A stretch of DNA of 49,216 nucleotides from Chara braunii (lineage: Eukaryota; Streptophyta; Charophyceae; Charales; Characeae). Under the pieces are notes generated by a model. The model was not told where the DNA came from, made no database searches, and worked only from the letters and a program-made list of their open reading frames with translations. The DNA is taken from assembly GCA_003427395.1 (NCBI GenBank), contig BFEA01000232.1:428238-477453 (forward strand), read 5' to 3'. Each line of letters opens with the position of its first letter. Within the stretch, counting starts at the first letter, position 1. Made by a program: the position numbers and the translations under genes. Positions 1-10,067 of this stretch are shown in pieces.

Positions 1-272
1 GATAGGTTAGAGGCAGCCATAGCTGCCATAGCTATAGTTAGTAGTGAGTGTGTGTGTGTGCTCGAGTGTTAGAGTGATGCGTGTGGGATATCCAGGGTGA
101 TCCAGTGTATGTGAACAGTGAGATGTTTGTGCGCTGAGGTCGCCATAGCCAATTGGGAGTGAACTCGTATCTGAAAACCATATCTCTGAGTTTTGAGTGG
201 GCGCATGTCGCCAGTGTGCTGCGTTACTGTTTACATGTGTGAAAAGGGTGTTTAAAAACGAGTCTGATTGCA
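1..272 (+). repeat. LTR-like tail, copy A
   Basis: The segment runs from a palindromic motif (GCAGCCATAGCTGC, 13-26) through a TG-rich stretch and the words CCAGGGTGATCCAGTG to a terminus ending GATTGCA at 272. The same word order occurs in plus orientation at 10354-10690 and in reverse complement at 335-640, so this is one of three diverged copies of one LTR family. Only the downstream part of the LTR is inside the window; the upstream part lies beyond base 1. A TGGTACACTCC string starts a few bases after the end and could be a primer binding site, but I cannot assign a tRNA. No coding potential. Confidence 0.55.
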
Positions 273-334
273 CTATCTGGTACACTCCAGCAAGTGACGA
301 AAGGACAGGTTGCTTGCAATTAACTCAAGGATTC

Positions 335-1287
335 TGCAATCAGACTCGCTTTCTTTTCCACTTTGCATACATGCACACAGATGGCGATTCACACTGGCGC
401 ATTGCGCCCACACAAAGCTCAGATATATGGAAAACGAGAACACAGTTCAGATGCAAAATCACTTCGACAAACTATGGCGCTTCAGCGCCTGCACACTCAA
501 CTCTTGTCACTGTGCCCAACACCACCCTTCACACATACTCAACTCTCGATCACCCTGAATACCACCACACACACACACTAAACCTATCTTCTTCCTCTCA
601 CGGCTATAGCCGCTCTACCGCTACTGGCTATGGCTACGATCTCGCTCTTCAGCCCACTTCGACTTCGGGCAACCTGCAGACCACCTTCGGACAAGATGCT
701 GTAGCAGCGCTTCTGCATGGCTTATGCAGCGAATGAATAATGGCTGGGCGCTGCCTCTTGATTTAAACTTCTGTAAGTCGTTGGTCTGCCCTTTTCCACC
801 AAGCCCAAGGTGCACACAGTCCCTCATGGTACTTGCTGACGGTGCAAAGTGAGACTGGGACTGGGTACCACTGACTAAGCGAAGTTGGACTCACCACTTG
901 CCCACTTGCCTCTGGCCTACTGTGTAAAACGTGAGAAGAAACTTGAAAGGCCACTTCCGGACCTTCCGGAAGTCTGTGGACTTGGCCTTTCGAGTACTGT
1001 AGCAGCTACGACCTTGACCTTTTAGGACTGTAGCAGCTACGACCCTGACCTCTCAGAACACCTACAGCTACGACCTGTACAGAGTTGTGACCCCTACTCG
1101 ACAGACCTACCGATCGAACCCCTACAATTACATAAGACCTATGACAGACAACAACCAACTACCAAAACACAGGTCACGGATTCAAACACTTGGGGGTCAA
1201 CTCGATACTGTACATGGACAAGGTAAGGTCTGGGCATCGAACTCTAGGGCCCACATATGTGACTGCAGAAAGGTGAAAATCGTTTCA
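335..1287 (-). repeat. Probable 3' LTR of chromovirus 1 (copy B)
   Basis: Read on the minus strand this block begins TGAAACG at 1287, just after the end of the chromodomain frame and a purine-rich stretch, and ends GATTGCA at 335, giving canonical TG..CA ends and a length of 953 bp. Its part below about 900 is a diverged copy of the LTR-like block at 10080-10690, sharing GGTACCCAGTCCCA, the GGGCAGACC word and the CCATAG palindromes. Internal short repeats (GTAGCTGCTACAG, twice near 990-1050) lie in its U3. The boundaries are inferred from the TG/CA ends and the neighbouring pol end; no matching 5' LTR is visible near 5.7-6.2 kb. Confidence 0.5.
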
Positions 1288-1302
1288 CTCCCGCCGGCCT
1301 AA
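1288..1302 (-). promoter_or_regulatory. Candidate polypurine tract of chromovirus 1
   Basis: The minus strand reads GGCCGGCGGGAG immediately before the putative LTR start TGAAACG. Position and G-richness fit a plus-strand primer, but it is short and interrupted by pyrimidines, so this is positional inference. Confidence 0.35.
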
Positions 1303-1324
1303 ATTCGAGGTCCTCCGAGAATTT

Positions 1325-1780
1325 TCAGTCTAAGGCAAGACCTTTACCCTTCTTATCTCTTTCGTAGGCTCGGACTATATCGGGAGCTGTCTCTAGAAGT
1401 TCTGTTCGCGTGAACCAGCGGTCGTCTTTTGGCTCTTGAAAGGCAAATCTGACTTTGTACTGTTTCTGTGGACGACCTCTACCTCCTGTCCTGAAGACTA
1501 TACTATCAATGTCATATCTTCCATCCATATATAGAGGAATCATAGATATGCGTGATGGAAACTGTTGACTTGTGATCCAAGGCAACAACTTTGATGCATG
1601 CAACACTGGGTAGGTGTGGAGTTGTGCTGGAATCTCAATAGTGTAGGACGGTCCATCCTATCCGCCCTTGACTTCTAAGACTGGCCACGATCCTCTATAC
1701 GCAGGCAGTAACTTATGTGAGATGTTCTCCTTAGGGGCGAACTTCTTTGACTTGACCCAAACTAAGTCGGCTACTTGAAA
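1325..1780 (-). pseudogene. Integrase C-terminus plus chromodomain, chromovirus 1
   Basis: Between 1780 and 1607 the minus strand encodes a stretch resembling the SH3-like integrase C-terminus (FQVADLVWVKSKKFAP, then GPSYTIEIPA), with one in-frame stop. From 1606 to 1325 it continues (LHASKLLPW) into a chromodomain-like fold: YDIDSIV, then a basic strand with YKVRFAF, then DDRWFTRTELLETAPDIV. Chromodomains of this family are thought to guide the integrase to marked chromatin. The frame ends KGKGLALD with a stop at 1325. Homologous residues recur in the second chromovirus near 41150-41456, which supports the call. Confidence 0.7.
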
Positions 1781-2880
1781 CTATGAGGGGTGACGATGTT
1801 TGTTAGCTTGCTTTATCGTTATGTGCTGGGATTTCCTGAGGTTGTCAAAAACAGTAGCGATCTCTTTCTCGTGCTGTATCGCAAACTCTGGTGTACCGGG
1901 TGGTAGCCTCTTAATCTGATCCCAGTTAAGTCCCTTGGACGGTCTACGCGGTCTAAAAGACATTTATGTAGTTCGTTGGGAGTGCGACACGTAGATAAGT
2001 GCACACTATTATTGTAGGCACCGGCTACCTTTGGGAGCATCTCATCCCAGTTAATCTGGTCGGGCCTAATGTACATTCTAAGAACTTGCTGCAGGAGCTT
2101 GTTCATCTGTTCAGTCTGACCGTTAGTCTCTGGATGATGACCAGATGACATCATCAAAACATAAACTTTCATTAGTTCCTGCCAGTTCTGACTGGTGAAC
2201 CTGGTATCTTTGTCACTAACTATCGACAATGGTATACCATGCTCACTGACCCAATGGCCGAAAAACTTCTGAACTACTAAGTCCGTGTGTGCGTCTGCAG
2301 GCAAAGGAACAAAAACTGCATACTTGCTAAATCTATCTACTATGACCATGACTTGACATTTTTCTTGCCTACTCTTGACTCTAGTATCCATAAAGTCAAT
2401 GGACACAGAATCTCCGAGTCTGTCAGGAATAGGCAAGGGTTTGAGAAGACCAAGAGGGGCTCGCGTAGTAGTCTTGTTTCTCTAACAAACTTTACGAATG
2501 CGTACATACTTTATGCAGTCGGCCTTCATACCGGGCCATATATACGCGCGCATGAGGTAAGTTGTCTTTTGCTGACCAAAATGTCACTCTGTGTCGTGGC
2601 ATTCCCCTAAGATCAAACTGCGGATCTCTTCAGTGTTAGGAACGCACAGACGGTCAGCTACATTAGTCTTCTCAAATAGTAATCCATCAATAGTGCGGTA
2701 GTCTGGTTCGGACTTTGGGGACACCTTAACTCTCTTGAGGAGGTCACTATAGATAGAGTCTTGTGCATACGCTTCTCTAACTTTCTGCTGCAGGTCTCTC
2801 CCTATATCCAGATAGTGAACTATCGTCCCAAAGTAATCAGCTCTCCTACTTAGAGCATCCGCAACTACATTATACTTCCC
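1781..2880 (-). pseudogene. Integrase, chromovirus 1
   Basis: The core (2436-1819, 205 residues) has the DDE integrase signature: SIDF with Asp14, VSDKDTRF with Asp75, and NGQTEQMN with Glu109, followed by a typical NWDEMLPKVAGAYNNSVH region. Upstream (about 2610-2440) the minus strand carries a degenerate zinc-binding domain: GECHDTE, then HFG, WPGMKADCIKYV and KVC, with stops where conserved residues are expected. Between 2880 and 2610 lies the linker from RNase H (NVVADALSRR). Catalytic residues look intact although the reading frame is broken, so loss of function comes from stops and frameshifts rather than active-site change. Confidence 0.8.
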
Positions 2881-3319
2881 TTTGGCTGGCTTAAGTTACG
2901 AAGTCATATTGATCTAACTCGGAGGCCCACCTAGTAAGCTTAGGTGTCATTTTGGCTTGTGTCTTCAACCACCTTAGTGTCTCGTGGTCTGAATAGACTT
3001 TGAAGTGCCTCCCAAGCAAGTAATGTTTCCAGTGCTCTAGTGCTTGCCTGAGAGCGTAGAGTTCCCTCTCATAGTTGGATGTCACTACCTTCTCTGAAGG
3101 CATCCTGGCAAACATGAACTCTATGGGCCTATATCCATTGCCATCGTCTTGCTGTAAAACAACACCTATGCCGTACCGACTCGCGTCAGTGGTAGCAACG
3201 AAAGGCAGGGACGAATCGACTACCTTAAGGATTGGGTACTCTATCAAAGCCCGCTTTAACTTCTTCAAGGTTGATGTACAGTCCTTGTCGTACTTCCAGA
3301 TTGCTTCTTTCTTTAGCAA
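2881..3319 (-). pseudogene. RNase H domain, chromovirus 1
   Basis: A 142-residue frame encodes the Ty3-type RNase H that degrades the RNA template during reverse transcription. Visible motifs are TTDASRYGIGVVLQQ (first catalytic Asp), YERELYALRQALEHWKHYLLG and VYSDHETLRWL (second catalytic Asp region). The frame begins with LLKKEAIWKYDKDC, the usual tether after the RT thumb. It is separated from the RT frame (3478 upward) by about 150 bp that contain stops, so it is a fragment of one original Pol. Confidence 0.8.
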
Positions 3320-3477
3320 CCTGCGAAGGGGTGCAGCGATGGTGGAGAAGTTACTGACAAACTTCCTACAATAGTTAGCTAGGCCTTAGAACGACCGCAA
3401 CTCTGTCAGCGTGCAGGGCGTTGGCCAATCTCTAATCACTGTTATCTTACTGTCTTCAGTTGTTATTTCGTCTCTGT

Positions 3478-4127
3478 CTAAGACGTGGCCCAAGTACAAA
3501 ACTTGTGTCTTGGCCCATTCACACTTTTTGTGTTAATCTTGAAGTTAGCTTCTCTAAGCTTCTCCAAGGCCTGCCTCTGATGGCCCTCATGCTCCTGGAG
3601 GGTCTTACTAAAAACTAGAATGACATCTAAGTACACTACCACAAATCTGTTTAACCACGGCCTAAACAAATCATTCATACAACGCTGGAATATTGCTGGC
3701 GCATTAGTTAGTCCAAAGGGCATGACTATAAACTCGTAGTGCCCATATCGCGTCCGAAACGCCATCTTATACTGGTCATCAGGATGGACCTCTATCTGAT
3801 GATACCTTGATTTCAAATCTATCTTCGAGAAATACTTGCAGCCTTGCACCGATCCAACAGATCATCTATGCGGGGCAATGTTTCTGCATTCTTTACTGTG
3901 ACGGCATTGAGACCTCTATAGTCTATGCACATCCTGAGCTCGCCCTCATTCTTGGGGACAAAAAGAACAGGTGCTCCAAATGGAGATGAACTAGGCCTAA
4001 TCCAACCTAGCTCGTCCAACTGCTTGAGCAACTCCTTTAACTCCCTCGGGGACATCCTATACACAACACCCTTAGGAGTCCTATTGCGAGGCTCTATCTC
4101 TATGCGATGCTCGATTGGCCACGACAC
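3478..4127 (-). pseudogene. Reverse transcriptase, chromovirus 1
   Basis: Two overlapping frames (4127-3819 and 3849-3478) together cover the RT fingers and palm. The first has [35 protein letters not shown] and [10 protein letters not shown]; the second [12 protein letters not shown] (catalytic Asp), VMPFGLTNAPAIFQ and the catalytic box. That box reads YLDVILV, so the second aspartate of the YLDD pair has become Val, which would inactivate polymerisation. A frameshift near 3840 separates the halves. The family assignment is secure from the motifs; the copy is dead. Confidence 0.85.
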
Positions 4128-4212
4128 TACTCTTGTCGGCGACTTAGCTAAGTCTGTAAACTCCTCCAGCAGCTTGGCAATAGCATGGTCTATGGGTCTC
4201 TCCTCCTTAGGC

Positions 4213-5024
4213 TCAGTGACCGGCCTTATATAAGCTAGGAAAACCTGCTCTTTTAACTGCTCCTTTCTTCACTAAACGCGCGAACGCAGCACTGAGACAA
4301 CAATGTGCTAGAGTGTTGTCTACTCCTGACACATGAACCAGGCGAGCAGTCTTAACTTCACCTGTGGGATTAGGGAGACTACACTCATGCTCTCTCAAAT
4401 GAAGCGTGCCCCCAACTGCATCTCCCCAGTCCATTCCTAGGACTATATCGAAAGGAAGGTTGTCCTCTACGAGGAGAGTCGGGGAATGGAGGACTTTCTC
4501 CACCTTCCCATCTTTCTCTAGGCGAAAGTACGCCTGGACTCCCTCAATGTAATCCTCAACTCGCATAGTGCGATTGTCTGTGAGGATACAGACTATAGGG
4601 TCTTCTAACTTCTGGACTTTCAGATTCAACTTAACTTCTGCAGCGCTTTTCTACTGATATAGCTGCGGGTGGCCCCACTGTCCATAAGGGCCCCTACTCT
4701 GCCTCTAAAAATCTCTACATCTACTAACACTAGTTGTCCTTTCACATCGTTCTTCATTTTGGCCCAGGCAGGCATCCTCTCCTTCAACTCTTCAGCCATG
4801 CCTGTGAGGGAAGTACCTAGAGAGACTCTAACACAAGCAGTCTCTGGACAGGTCTCTAGGTATTGGTCAGCAACCTCTGGAGTAGGCTCATGTGGTTTGG
4901 GAGCTTCTCTGTGGTGCGCGCACTCTTCTCCACATGGCCTAGGGGTAAGGGCAGTTGCAACCCCTATCCGCGGTTGCCTTTTGCTGCTTATGCAGCATAA
5001 TGGGCTTCCCTGTACTTTGGACAA
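4213..5024 (-). pseudogene. Retroviral-type aspartic protease region, chromovirus 1
   Basis: The frame 5024-4626 ends with VGALMDSGATRSYISRKAL, in which DSGA is the catalytic aspartyl motif of retropepsins. It continues after a frameshift at about 4626 in the frame 4629-4213, which has the second conserved strand PFDIVLGMDWGDAVGG. This protease would process the Gag-Pol polyprotein. The first 60 or so residues are proline- and charge-rich linker following the zinc-knuckle area. The active-site motif is intact, but the domain is split over two frames. Confidence 0.75.
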
Positions 5025-5713
5025 TATTTATGTGGCCAAGATGACCGCAATTATGTGGCCAGGATGACCGCAATAAATGCATTGATCTTGGTCCACACAA
5101 CGCTGCCACACTTACTGGTCCAAGCCCAAATCTTCCCAGGGCCTGCCTTGTGGCAACATCCACCTCTTCTTGGAGGTGACCGATAAGATCGCGAACGATT
5201 TGCCGGGGGACCTTGACCCCTACCTCCCTCTTGGCGGTTTCCTCTGCCGCCAACCCCCTGAGCGCCCTGTCCTCGGCCACCTGAGGCCCGACCCCCTTCG
5301 CCCTGGCCTCCTCTTTTTTGCGACCTCCCTCCAGCCGCGACAATAGCGTAGGCCCTCCCCTGACCCCCACTATTGTCCTCTTCCACCAGGCCCCACTCAA
5401 TCTGATTGTATGGGACCTCATCCATACCACCTTCATCTAAAGTGAGGATCAGATGATCCTTGGCCCTAACCTTCATCTCTCTCTCTCTCCGCACGTTAAC
5501 CATTTGTGCACAGGTATAGTTCGTTTGGCATCTACACGACACAACTTTTGGTTTGAACATTATGAAGGTATGGTCGTTGCTAGCCTCCCCATGAAAATTG
5601 TGATCCCTTTGGTGGAAAAAGAGGGCAAGGGAGGGTTGTCGGTCCATTGTGCCCTCAGGAGAAAATAACTTAAGGTTGTGAGAGCTTGAAGATAAAAGAA
5701 AAGGAGAGGTCAA
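5025..5713 (-). pseudogene. Gag C-terminal remnant with damaged zinc knuckle
   Basis: Two overlapping minus frames here are rich in Gly, Arg, Gln and Glu. Near 5090-5070 the minus strand reads CIYCGHPGH, the start of a CCHC zinc knuckle that would bind genomic RNA. The DNA around it is duplicated in tandem (a unit of about 23 bp containing TGCGGTCAT, near 5032-5078), which shifts the frame and destroys the last cysteine. A helical stretch (KVPRQIVRDLIGHLQEEVD) precedes it. The capsid part of Gag is not recognisable, so this is only the nucleocapsid end, and the true frame is uncertain. Confidence 0.5.
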
Positions 5714-6230
5714 TTGACTAGATCAACACCCACAACTGCATGTGGAAGAAAAGAGGCTGCAGGAAAGAGAACGAGTGAATGTCGCAAGGAATGGAAAGGA
5801 AAAGGAACTAAAGAAAGCATAGACATGAGGGAGGGATTATGTGTTGCCCGAAAAGGGGATTGTGCTTGTCCACATTTGTGTTGAGTGTGCAGGCGAGTGG
5901 TATATCAAGATTACCTTGTGCAAGATTGGGTGCCCAGGGAGGCGGAACAACGAAGGAAAGATTCATGGGAGGAACGAGTTGTGAACGGAACCCTTGTTAT
6001 GCATGACTCACCCCTGCCTAAAGTGTATTTACCTAGTGTTTGGGGCAAAATATCCGGGGAGGGAAAATTTCTAAAGTCAGGATGGATGCGCGCAAGGGAA
6101 TGACGGACTCTCGAGAATGTGGGGGGGGGGGGCGAAAGGACTAAGGGGCGTATAGAAGAATAAGGAAACTAGGTCTTGAGGGAAGCATGGATGGACGCTT
6201 TGCCAGCGAGATGTCAACTCTGAGAAGCGT
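5714..6230. other. Unassigned, with a 12-G tract at 6121-6132
   Basis: No gene recognised. A 72-codon plus frame (5885-6103) is followed by GACTCTCGAGAATGTG and then twelve Gs. A polyprotein end followed by a polypurine tract would look like this, so it may be the 3' end of another plus-strand retroelement, but no RT or integrase is visible upstream. The expected 5' LTR of chromovirus 1 is not here. Confidence 0.3.
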
Positions 6231-6265
6231 TGTTGTACCAAATACCCTTACAAGGGTACTTGGCG
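6231..6265 (+). repeat. TE-like terminus with subterminal hairpin
   Basis: TGTTGTACC is followed by an imperfect hairpin, AAATACCCTT / AAGGGTACTT, and a GGCGTGTTTTC word. The start of the 5.39-kb insertion at 17430 has the same layout: TGTCGGGAC, then AAATACC.TTG / AAGGGTATTT, then GCCGGGGTTTTTC. I read this as the left end of a second member of that family; its right end was not found. Confidence 0.45.
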
Positions 6266-6966
6266 TGTTTTCTGCAAGTCACACCGGTGCGGCTCCATCC
6301 ACTTGACGACGCGTGTGCAGGAGGAAGTTTAGGTCCTTGCGGGGGTGAGCAGCGCTCGCGGGGTATCGACGGCCAGGCGCAACCATGCGCGGCCAAGGGG
6401 TGCGCGGCGTCGCAGGCCAGTGGGATGCACGGCCCGTGGTTCCCTTACTTTTTCAATGTTCCTCATGTTTATTATTATTATTATTATTATGTTTTTTTTT
6501 TTCACTTTTTTCTGGGAAGTCTTTGACCCGGTGACCGGTTCCAAGGCCGACGTCGGGCCCCACGGGCCTGGCTCGACTACTACCTTGTCGGACACGGGTG
6601 GCCGTTACGGCTGTCGAGGACCTTGATCACACGCTTCTTTCGGCGGGCCCGCTCGGGTTTCGGCGTGTCCTGGATGCTGGCAAAATTCCTCTATTCGCCC
6701 GTCTTGAAACTCGGGCAGGGGAGTTGAATGTGCATGCGAGCCAGGGGGTAATTAGCCCACAAGGCGGAAAGAAACCTGGGTGGCGGGGGTCGCTGTGGGC
6801 GCACCATCCACCAGCCAAGGTCCGTTGTGAAGGGCTTGAGCGTGAGTATGCCCGCTGGGGCCAGCAAAATGGTGAGCTATGTCTGAGCGGGGTTTTTGGG
6901 CCATCTGCGGGAGGCTGCCGCGGTGTTTGGCTGTGCGGCCCAAGCTGGCCCAGTGGTTGTTCTTAT
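6266..6966. other. No recognisable gene; TTA microsatellite
   Basis: GC-rich sequence with long open frames on both strands that look like base-composition artefacts. A short TTA repeat lies at about 6470-6490, followed by a T tract. I see no conserved domain. Confidence 0.5.
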
Positions 6967-7104
6967 GGGACCCCTTTTCACTTCGGTCGTCAAAGTTCTC
7001 ATTGAATATTTGCTACTACCATCAAGATATGCACTGGGAACCCTTTTCACTTCGGTCTTCAAAGTTCTCATTGAATATTTGCTACTACCACCAAGATCTG
7101 CACT
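6967..7104. repeat. 69-bp tandem duplication
   Basis: Two head-to-tail 69-bp units (6967-7035 and 7036-7104) differ at only a few positions; each contains CACTTCGGTC and CATTGAATATTTGCTAC. A third unit starts (GGGACCCGCCTCACTGCGG) and fades. The unit is a multiple of three, so a plus frame reads through as two similar 23-residue repeats, but nothing else argues that it is coding. Confidence 0.85.
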
Positions 7105-7454
7105 GGGACCCGCCTCACTGCGGCTCAGGCTGCAGGCTTCGCAGCAAGCCAGGGGCGTTGTGGGGGAGATTGCAGCTATACTGCTGCAGCTCCTCCGTTG
7201 GACCGGGGTACAGGGGCGAAGGACTAATCGAGCTGCCCAGTAGCTGGCCCCTCAGAAGTTTCCCGCAGGTGCTGAAGCTGTTGGGTGGACCGCTGCGTCA
7301 GGCGCTGACGGGTCGAAGGAGAGGGGGACTAGTGAACGGGCCAAGGGGAGTGCGAACGCAGCAAGAGACGAATGAACCCGGACGGAGACCGCAACGGGTG
7401 CATTCGAAGGTGAAGGAGGGGTAGAGTTGGCTATGGGAGACTAGAAAACGGACG

Positions 7455-7665
7455 GCCCGTTTGATTCTTAATAGAATCGGGCAAGGGAGGAGGCGATTTT
7501 GGGGTCTTAGCCCCGGGTGAGCGCAGTAGTTATGTTAGTTTGGGGAGTAGATTAGTGGGATAGGAGGTTAGTAGAGAAAGGGGTGCGCCGAGAGATGGTG
7601 GAAGCTGGCGATGATAAGAAAGGGAAAAGCGATATCTCGCTCGATTCTGAATGGAATCGAGCGAG
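7455..7665. repeat. Pair of related hairpins with different outer stems
   Basis: Hairpin 1 (7455-7482): GCCC and GATTCT pair with AGAATC and GGGC across a TAAT loop. Hairpin 2 (7636-7665): CTCGCTCGATTC pairs perfectly with GAATCGAGCGAG across a 6-nt loop. Both share the core GATTCT.AAT.GAATC while the outer stems differ and yet remain complementary. Confidence 0.7.
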
Positions 7666-9936
7666 GAAAAGTGTTGGCCGAGAGTTCTTGGACATCACGA
7701 GCTCGGCGGAGCGGTCAGACTCCGTGATGAGGGTGTGAATTGGGTGCTCTGGGACTCATGGGCTGCGTCGAGGCAAGAAGGCCGAAGAATGGCGATGCAT
7801 ACTTTCGTGTTCTAGCGGAAGATTTATTCGGATTTGTTGCTCGTCCTATCGACAGAGGTAGCTTATCTCTATTCTCTCTCGGGTAAGCCTGCGAAAGAGA
7901 GATTGAGTCGAACGAGAGTTGGGAGAGCAACATAAAGAAGCGGGAAGGAGAGGCGAAAGAAAGAGATACCTACCTGATCTCCTTCTCAGAGGAGATTCAC
8001 TCTGGTTTTGCACGTAGGGAGAATGGCAGAGTGGGGCGCACAGTTGGGCATTCCCATTCACGATTCGGACTGTCGCTAATCCTGCTGTACTTCGTCGGGG
8101 TCATGGCCATCACTATTGCGTGCTTTTTCTTCAACCGTCTGTGGTCGAATTGCACTCGCTGGCAAGTCGTGCAGTTGTGCAAGTGGTGTTTTGGCCCCCC
8201 TATGTGAACAGCTGGAAAGCAATGTATATCTCCATGCTATAACTGTAGGGGCTGCTATGTGCGATAAGGAGAGACAACGTACTTACCTGGTTGAGGTCGA
8301 CGGAAGCTGCAAGGCAGGAGCAGCGTGTGCCTTCTATGTCTCAGTAGAAGGTCCACTCCTCGTGCACTAGTGGAAGACAATCAGCCAAAAGTACGAGTGA
8401 GAGAGAGACTGCTTATCACACAAGTTTGGCGATGCAAGATGAATCGAAAGTCGGGCTACGTGCCAAATTGCAGGGCCACCAGCAGGTGTAAACGTAAGGC
8501 CCTCCCAAAGCGTCAAACAGGCAACTCGGAATGAGCTGTGGGACAAGGGACTGCGTGTAAACCATCCGAGTTTTGGTGTGAAGACTTACCTCCCTACTAA
8601 GCGAAGCTGGCCAAGTGGACGGCCAGGTGCCTTCATGTACTAATGGACGTAGAGAAGGGGAGAAAGTGAGAGAGAGGTGAGGCTGATGATGAGAGACTCA
8701 TGTACCTAGTCTTGTCGAAGGTCTGCAGGGTCGACATCTTCATGCACTACGGTTGTTGCTGCTGACATCAACTGTGCATGGTTGATTCGTAGGTTGCTAA
8801 TAGTTGTGCACATGTAGTCTGGGCGTTGAGTGCCAAGCAGAGGGAAGGGCTCTGCACACGTAAGTTGGTGGTGACGAGAGTATGCTATTGTTGACACTCG
8901 GATCCGGTGCCTCGGTTCTCCGGCTGGTGGAGTGATTTGCTTGGTTATTTCCAATAACGAACGATACTTTAGCCTGCTGAATAGCTTCGCAGGGATCTTT
9001 CCGCGTGGCCAGTTTTGTAGAGGGACTGTTGGACGACTAGCCAGCGGACAGGCAAGGATTGACAGATTAAGAGTTGTTTGCTGATTCTATGGGTGGTGTT
9101 ACTGTTGTTACCAACTATGACGAGCCAGAACTGTGGTTCCTTCACCCCGGTACGGTTACTGCGTTCGGCAGTAGAAAGTCTGGTTGCGGCAACACATTTG
9201 TTACAAGCTAGCGCAGGCGTTTGAAGAGGAGCTCAACGAGAGCAGAAGCAAAGAGAGGGAGAGGAGAGTGAACTTACCTGTTTGCCAGGGGCTGTGCGGT
9301 ATACCAACAAAGATGAACGGGAGAACGGGAGAGCGCAAAAGTAGAAGGTGGAGGGCTTTTCAACTCACTGTCGTGACACTGCGCATCTTCGAGCTATTGT
9401 GAGTACCGCCTGGTGCTGCTGCCGGAGTTTGGCTGCTGCAGTAGTGAGGGTCAGCATATTGTTGATGACTGCTGCTATGTTTGTTGCCACAGACCCAACC
9501 ACGAGTATTTGTTGTGCAGCGGTGATGCATTTTTTTGTTGAGTACTTATTGAGCGTTTGCCTTGCCTTGCTGAGGTTGCGTGGTGCGTTGCCGAGCGGTT
9601 GTGGAACACTTTGGCACGTTGCTTTTGCTATGTTTCATTACTGTGTTTTTGACTTGCCTTTTGTTGCCAATTTGTTGTGCACACAGTTTCCAACTGAGTT
9701 GCTGTCATTAGTTCGCATTTTCGAGTAGAGCGAGGGCGTGTGCTCTACTTGAGTAGGGCCACTCTAAGCCATGTGGTAACAATCTTGGTCAGGAGGGAAG
9801 ATATTGTAACTTGAAGATGTAATCACGGTCTGCGACGGGGTTGCCGCTGCGACATGGAGGTTGTCAAAGTGTTGATCGTACTGCGTCTGGTTGCGGGTTG
9901 ACCGACATAGTGTGTTTTGGCTGCCAGCGGGGCCCT
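7666..9936. other. 2.3 kb without recognisable gene
   Basis: No domain, repeat array or RNA gene recognised. Open frames up to 126 codons exist, for example 9348-9728 on the plus strand, which is Cys/Leu/Ala-rich and hydrophobic. None has a motif or a supporting context. Confidence 0.5.
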
Positions 9937-10067
9937 CAGGCGCGTCAAGGTTTCAATACCCTCTCACGCGAGTCTGAGTGCACCTCTCCTTGTATTTGAT
10001 TGACTTTCTTCTTCGCAATCAGGCGCGTCAAGGTTTCAAGGCCCTTTCACGCGAGTCTGAGTGCACC
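9937..10067. repeat. 48-bp direct repeat
   Basis: CAGGCGCGTCAAGGTTTCAA...GCGAGTCTGAGTGCACC occurs at 9937-9984 and again at 10020-10067 with about four differences. It sits just upstream of the solo-LTR-like block and may be its U3. Confidence 0.85.

Larger units (their letters stand above)
335..5713 (-). mobile_element. Decayed Ty3/gypsy chromovirus 1, 5'-truncated
   Basis: Reading from 5713 down to 335 the order is Gag remnant, aspartic protease, reverse transcriptase, RNase H, integrase, chromodomain, then LTR. This is the Ty3/gypsy order (integrase after RNase H), and the chromodomain places it among chromoviruses. Each domain sits in its own short frame because of several frameshifts and stops, so it cannot encode a polyprotein. 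The RT catalytic box reads YLDV in place of YLDD. A 5' LTR and primer binding site are not recognisable upstream of Gag. It resembles the better preserved element at 39785-48984 in domain order and chromodomain type, but the proteins are clearly diverged. Confidence 0.85.

Noticed and set aside
1100-1125. B-box-like GATCGAACC near 1112
   Set aside because: No A box at tRNA spacing upstream and it lies inside the putative LTR.
5885-6132. Polyprotein end plus polypurine tract of a plus-strand retroelement
   Set aside because: The sequence before the G tract shows no integrase, RNase H or other pol motif, so it is only noted as a possibility.
6879-7424. 181-codon plus frame containing two 23-residue repeats
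   Set aside because: The repeat follows from a 69-bp DNA tandem duplication; no family recognised, and other frames are equally open in this GC-rich DNA.
9348-9728. 126-codon hydrophobic plus-strand frame
   Set aside because: Cys/Leu/Ala-rich composition without motifs, no neighbours or regulatory signals; looks like a chance frame.
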